From positions 1 through 64,000 of the forward strand of contig RPFO01002012.1 in assembly GCA_009746045.1 (NCBI GenBank): a stretch of 64,000 nucleotides of DNA, given 5' to 3'. Positions within the stretch are counted from its first letter, which is position 1; each line of letters begins with the position of its first letter. Source of the DNA: Mesostigma viride. Taxonomy: Eukaryota > Streptophyta > Mesostigmatophyceae > Mesostigmatales > Mesostigmataceae. A program made the translations under genes and the position numbers. The notes beneath the pieces were generated by a model. That model was not told the origin of the DNA. It saw nothing but the letters and a program-made list of their open reading frames with translations, and did not search any database. This document shows positions 61,189-64,000 of the stretch, piece after piece.

Positions 61189-61739
61189 CAACTGACACTA
61201 GCTGTGCTGGCGATCAGTCCGTACTGCCCAGGAGAGCGACACTGGCAAGCAGTAGGGACTTCTCATTGCTCTGGCCAGTGCCAGAGCGCAGTTTTAGAGG
61301 GTGCGGCTCACGGGCACGAGACAGAAGTGGACATGACTAGGGACCCACCCAGCTATCCAACTTCCAATCACACAAAGAGAGCTGAGAACGACATGTGTGC
61401 ACTTTGTGTGACCATGACTACCTGCATTCAGTGGCACACGATTAGAGTCCTTAGATTGTTGGCAAGGAGTAAGGTCCTCGTTTCATGGTACATCAATAAA
61501 TCACATAAGTACATAAATAAATATGCATACTGCTACAGGAAATCAATTATTCAGCTATATTTTAATGCAGCGCATTATTACGCTCATGGATTCGTTGAGT
61601 ACTGTGTCCATTTTCTCATGTGCATGGATGCTTCTTGATATACGTTTGTTATAGTTGCTCTTGATCTAGCAGCATATTGATCGATAATTTGGTTCAATAT
61701 GCACAGTCAGGCCTGACACCGTAAGGTCATACTATATAT
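61189..61739. other. TrpRS 3' flank
   Basis: Contains the TrpRS 3' untranslated region; no exon, repeat or polyadenylation signal that I can place with confidence. Confidence 0.5.
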
Positions 61740-61847
61740 GGCGCAGGCCGGGAGATCGAGGCCTTCATATTCTCCCGAACCGGCGCCTGTATTAAATTAA
61801 TGAGCTCCAAGCCTACCTGTGGCCGCTGGTAAAAGAAAATAATTAAA

Positions 61848-61921
61848 CATGACTTCATTGGGAGATCATATAGCACGTATTCCCTTGCTGGTGGGTCGGG
61901 GTGAGCGGAGCCGCGCAAACT
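61848..61921 (-). mobile_element. LINE 3' terminus fragment
   Basis: On the minus strand GCGCGGCTCCGCTCACC ... GGGAATACGTGCTATATGATC, TCCCAATGAAGTCATGTTTA: the LINE tail and terminal stem-loop also at 26700-26800 and 41840-41910. Confidence 0.75.
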
Positions 61922-62735
61922 AACTAATTAATTGATTAATTAAACTCGTGCTCCCGTTGCATGGGGAGTCACGGAGCACCGAAGTGCTTTTAATCCAGGT
62001 GTGTCGGTGCACAACAGGTAGAAAGGGCAGAGACCCCCTTTCTCCTTCATGCCAACGATACGTACACGACGGGGGATGATGCAGACGATATTTGTTTAAA
62101 CTTTTGTGTACATAATTATTTTTCTAATGAGATTAGCCCAGTACTCCGTGGCATGCCTTTGCGCATGACACGCAAGTACTTACTTACTTACTTACTTCAT
62201 GCCAACTAAGGCATGCCACAGCTGCAATCAGACTCGGTATAAACGATCCGGCAAGGTCTGTGGGTGCAATAAGACCCATGTGAGCATGTCATAACAGCAG
62301 CGTGGGCAAGTAATCTGAGCATAGCCAGGACGTAGCATGGCTGTACAAGGACTAAGCTAAGGCTATGGCTGGTGTACCATATGTTAGCGGTGCATGTGAC
62401 TAGGTATGGTGGCACAGCTAGGCAAACATTATCAGCATGGCTGCCATGGCGGTAGTGACTACCAATGGATCCAAGCTAGGGCTATTATTCTAGCCCGCAG
62501 GGGGCGTCCACATCTTAATTGTGGTTGATCATCAGGTCCCCGCCCCTCCAGTACACCTTGGGCTTCTGTGGATCCTGTGTGTGGCGGAGGTATTCTGGCC
62601 ACAGGTCGCGGCGCTGCTGCTGCTGAGCGGGGGTCAGGTCGTCGTCCAGCGTCCAGGTGAGGTCGTGCAACCTCTTGCGGCGAGAAAGGAACCGCTGCTT
62701 GTCCTCACGGTCCGAGGCCGGGGAAGGTGAGCTCT
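61922..62735 (-). mobile_element. ORF1-only LINE-like element, 5'-truncated, with insert
   Basis: Minus strand: the ORF1 C-terminus (62735-62510; QQQQRRDLWPEYL, then YWRGGDLMINHN) followed by the same tail as 23673-24160, ending in the hairpin GTGCTCC / GGAGCAC type and a TTAATTAATC end near 61925. Interrupted by the short retroposon at 62057-62194. Confidence 0.83.
62057..62194 (+). mobile_element. 138-bp retroposon with (ACTT)n tail and 12-bp duplication
   Basis: Flanked by the exact direct repeat CTTCATGCCAAC at 62045-62056 and 62195-62206, inside the tail of the ORF1-only element. Uninserted relatives (for example 24040-24050) have one CATGAAGGAG context. Ends in about five ACTT units. 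Related copies: 42150-42265 and 18795-18850. Confidence 0.88.
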
Positions 62736-62769
62736 TACTAAGAAAACTAAATGGCTAAAACTCCAATCT

Positions 62770-62885
62770 AGACTACTCTAAGCTACCAAAATCCTAGCTA
62801 GCTATTCTACTCAGCAAAGCGCCCCTTCCTCCAGTGGGGGGCCCCCGCGATGTGGCGTGTGGGCCTGGACAATGGTGGTCTTCAA
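62770..62885 (-). mobile_element. LINE RT C-terminal fragment
   Basis: Minus strand ACCATTGTCCAGGCC, GGAAGGGGCGCTTTGCTGAG, as in 26577-26665 and 41700-41780 (IVQAHTP ... EGALC stop). Confidence 0.7.
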
Positions 62886-63521
62886 GTTTGTACATGATTT
62901 TGAGCTGCACAGAGCCACAGATCAGTCAGTCATCACATGCATGCAAAAAAGCTGCGACATTTCCATGGCTTTGATTAAAATTTTATATTAAATTAATTAC
63001 AATTTATTTACAGTGTTTACAAAGTTTTAAGTTGAGTGTACAAGGGAAGGGGCGGCGGGCCTGCCTGCCCAGCCATGGCTAGCCTAACAAGTGGCCATGA
63101 TTATTGATGTGGTAGCTGACAGACAGATGCCTGCATGACAGTTGAGCCTATAAACACTTAACACTGTACAGAAGGCCCCCACAAGGCGAGTTTTATTTTG
63201 CATCTTCCAAGTGCAGGACCCCTCAGTGTCAGGAGTTACTGTGAAGGTGCTGCCAGCGCCTCAGTACCTAAAACGCTTCCCCTTTCATGGGTTCTACTGC
63301 CAGGGCGATCGCAAGACTGCCGTCCAGTCAAGCCACAAAACCGTGGGCGTCAGCATTAACTCTGCATAGTTGCCCCGGCCGCTCTTTCTAATGTAGACAT
63401 ATGTCACCAAGGCAGGGCCGGTGTTGCCAAAAGTCATCACCAAACCCAAGCAACCGTGTGCAGAGAAGCGCTTTCGGATCCTCGCAGTCTGTTTGCCGTC
63501 AGCAATGATACGAGGCGTGAT
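62886..63521. other. HSP20 3' flank
   Basis: No coding signal; AT-rich near 62975-63010. It should include the HSP20 3' untranslated region. Confidence 0.5.
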
Positions 63522-63962
63522 TTACATGATGGCGATATCCGTGGTCTTGGCCTGCTTCTCCTGCGGCAGCTTGGGGACAGTGATTGTTAGCACGCCATCG
63601 ACGCATTTAGCCCCGATTTTCGAGGTATCGGCGTTCTGCGGCAGCTTGAACAACCGCTCGAACCTTCCGGAGCTTCGCTCAACAAGGTGGTACTTCTCGT
63701 TGTCCTTTACGTCCTCCCGGTTCCGCTCGCCACTGATGCTCAGCATGCGACCCTCTTTGAGCTGCACCTTGACGTCCTCTTTCCGCATGCCAGGCAAGTC
63801 GGCGTGGAAGATGTACGAGTCGGGCTTCTCTAGCACGTCCACCGCGCTCTTCATGTTGAGGAGAGCTTTCATGTCCTCCTTGTAAGACTTCGGCAAGTCA
63901 ACATTGATGAGGGACCCAAACGGGCTGGTGAAGAATGGGTCGTTAAACAGAGAGAGCGCCAT
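63522..63962 (-). CDS. HSP20: HSP20 small heat-shock protein, complete
   Basis: 146 residues, intronless. ATP-independent chaperone that holds unfolding proteins. An N-terminal arm of about 38 residues (MALSLFNDPFFTSPFGSL) is followed by an alpha-crystallin domain at about residues 39-135: AVDVLEKPDSYIFHADLPGM, DVKVQLKEGRMLSISGERN, FERLFKLPQNADTSKI, and the closing GVLTITVPK. The length and lack of a targeting peptide fit a cytosolic form related to plant class I or II proteins. No I-x-I tail motif beyond TTDIAIM. Only 38 bp upstream are visible, so heat-shock promoter elements cannot be judged. Confidence 0.97.
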   Translation of the reverse strand: MALSLFNDPFFTSPFGSLINVDLPKSYKEDMKALLNMKSAVDVLEKPDSYIFHADLPGMRKEDVKVQLKEGRMLSISGERNREDVKDNEKYHLVERSSGRFERLFKLPQNADTSKIGAKCVDGVLTITVPKLPQEKQAKTTDIAIM

Positions 63963-64000
63963 GATTATTTGTTGCGGAGATATGGCGTGTGTAGCTTGAT

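Overview
The window looks like nuclear DNA of a eukaryote, most likely a green alga (inference). The genes are split into many small exons with GT-AG introns (one apparent GC-AG). The CDC6 and organellar tryptophanyl-tRNA synthetase sequences resemble plant forms, a plant-like small heat-shock protein is present, and coding DNA is GC-rich. I cannot name the species.

Layout. (1) 1-17.8 kb: the 3' part of a CDC6 replication-licensing gene on +. I rebuilt eleven exons whose phases all agree; its introns hold a 3.7-kb 17-bp minisatellite and a 30-bp minisatellite interrupted by a TIR transposon. The Walker A exons must lie before the window. (2) 17.8-29.9 kb: a cluster of nested, mostly 5'-truncated retroelements: LINE reverse transcriptases of two kinds, ORF1-only elements, and short non-coding retroposons, many with clear target-site duplications. 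(3) 29.9-35.3 kb: a large intronless NEK-type protein kinase. (4) 36-42.3 kb: two nearly complete ORF1-only LINE-like elements tail to tail, plus a deleted LINE. (5) 43.1-48.8 kb, minus strand: a gene with one calponin-homology (CH) domain followed by a charged ER/K helix; one intron carries 1.45 kb of tetra/pentanucleotide repeat. (6) 49.6-61.2 kb, plus strand, divergent from the CH gene: a complete 14-exon organellar TrpRS with a probable transit peptide. (7) 61.7-62.9 kb: more LINE debris. (8) 63.5-64.0 kb, minus strand: an intact HSP20.

Two themes stand out. Every long tandem array in the window is intronic (or, at the left edge, probably so), while the retroelement-rich intergenic DNA has none. 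And the LINE-like elements fall into RT-encoding and ORF1-only types that share the same 3' stem-loop plus short tandem-repeat tail, as expected if the ORF1-only elements are copied by the RT of the others. Several reading-frame breaks fall in G7-G10 runs and may be sequence errors rather than mutations.
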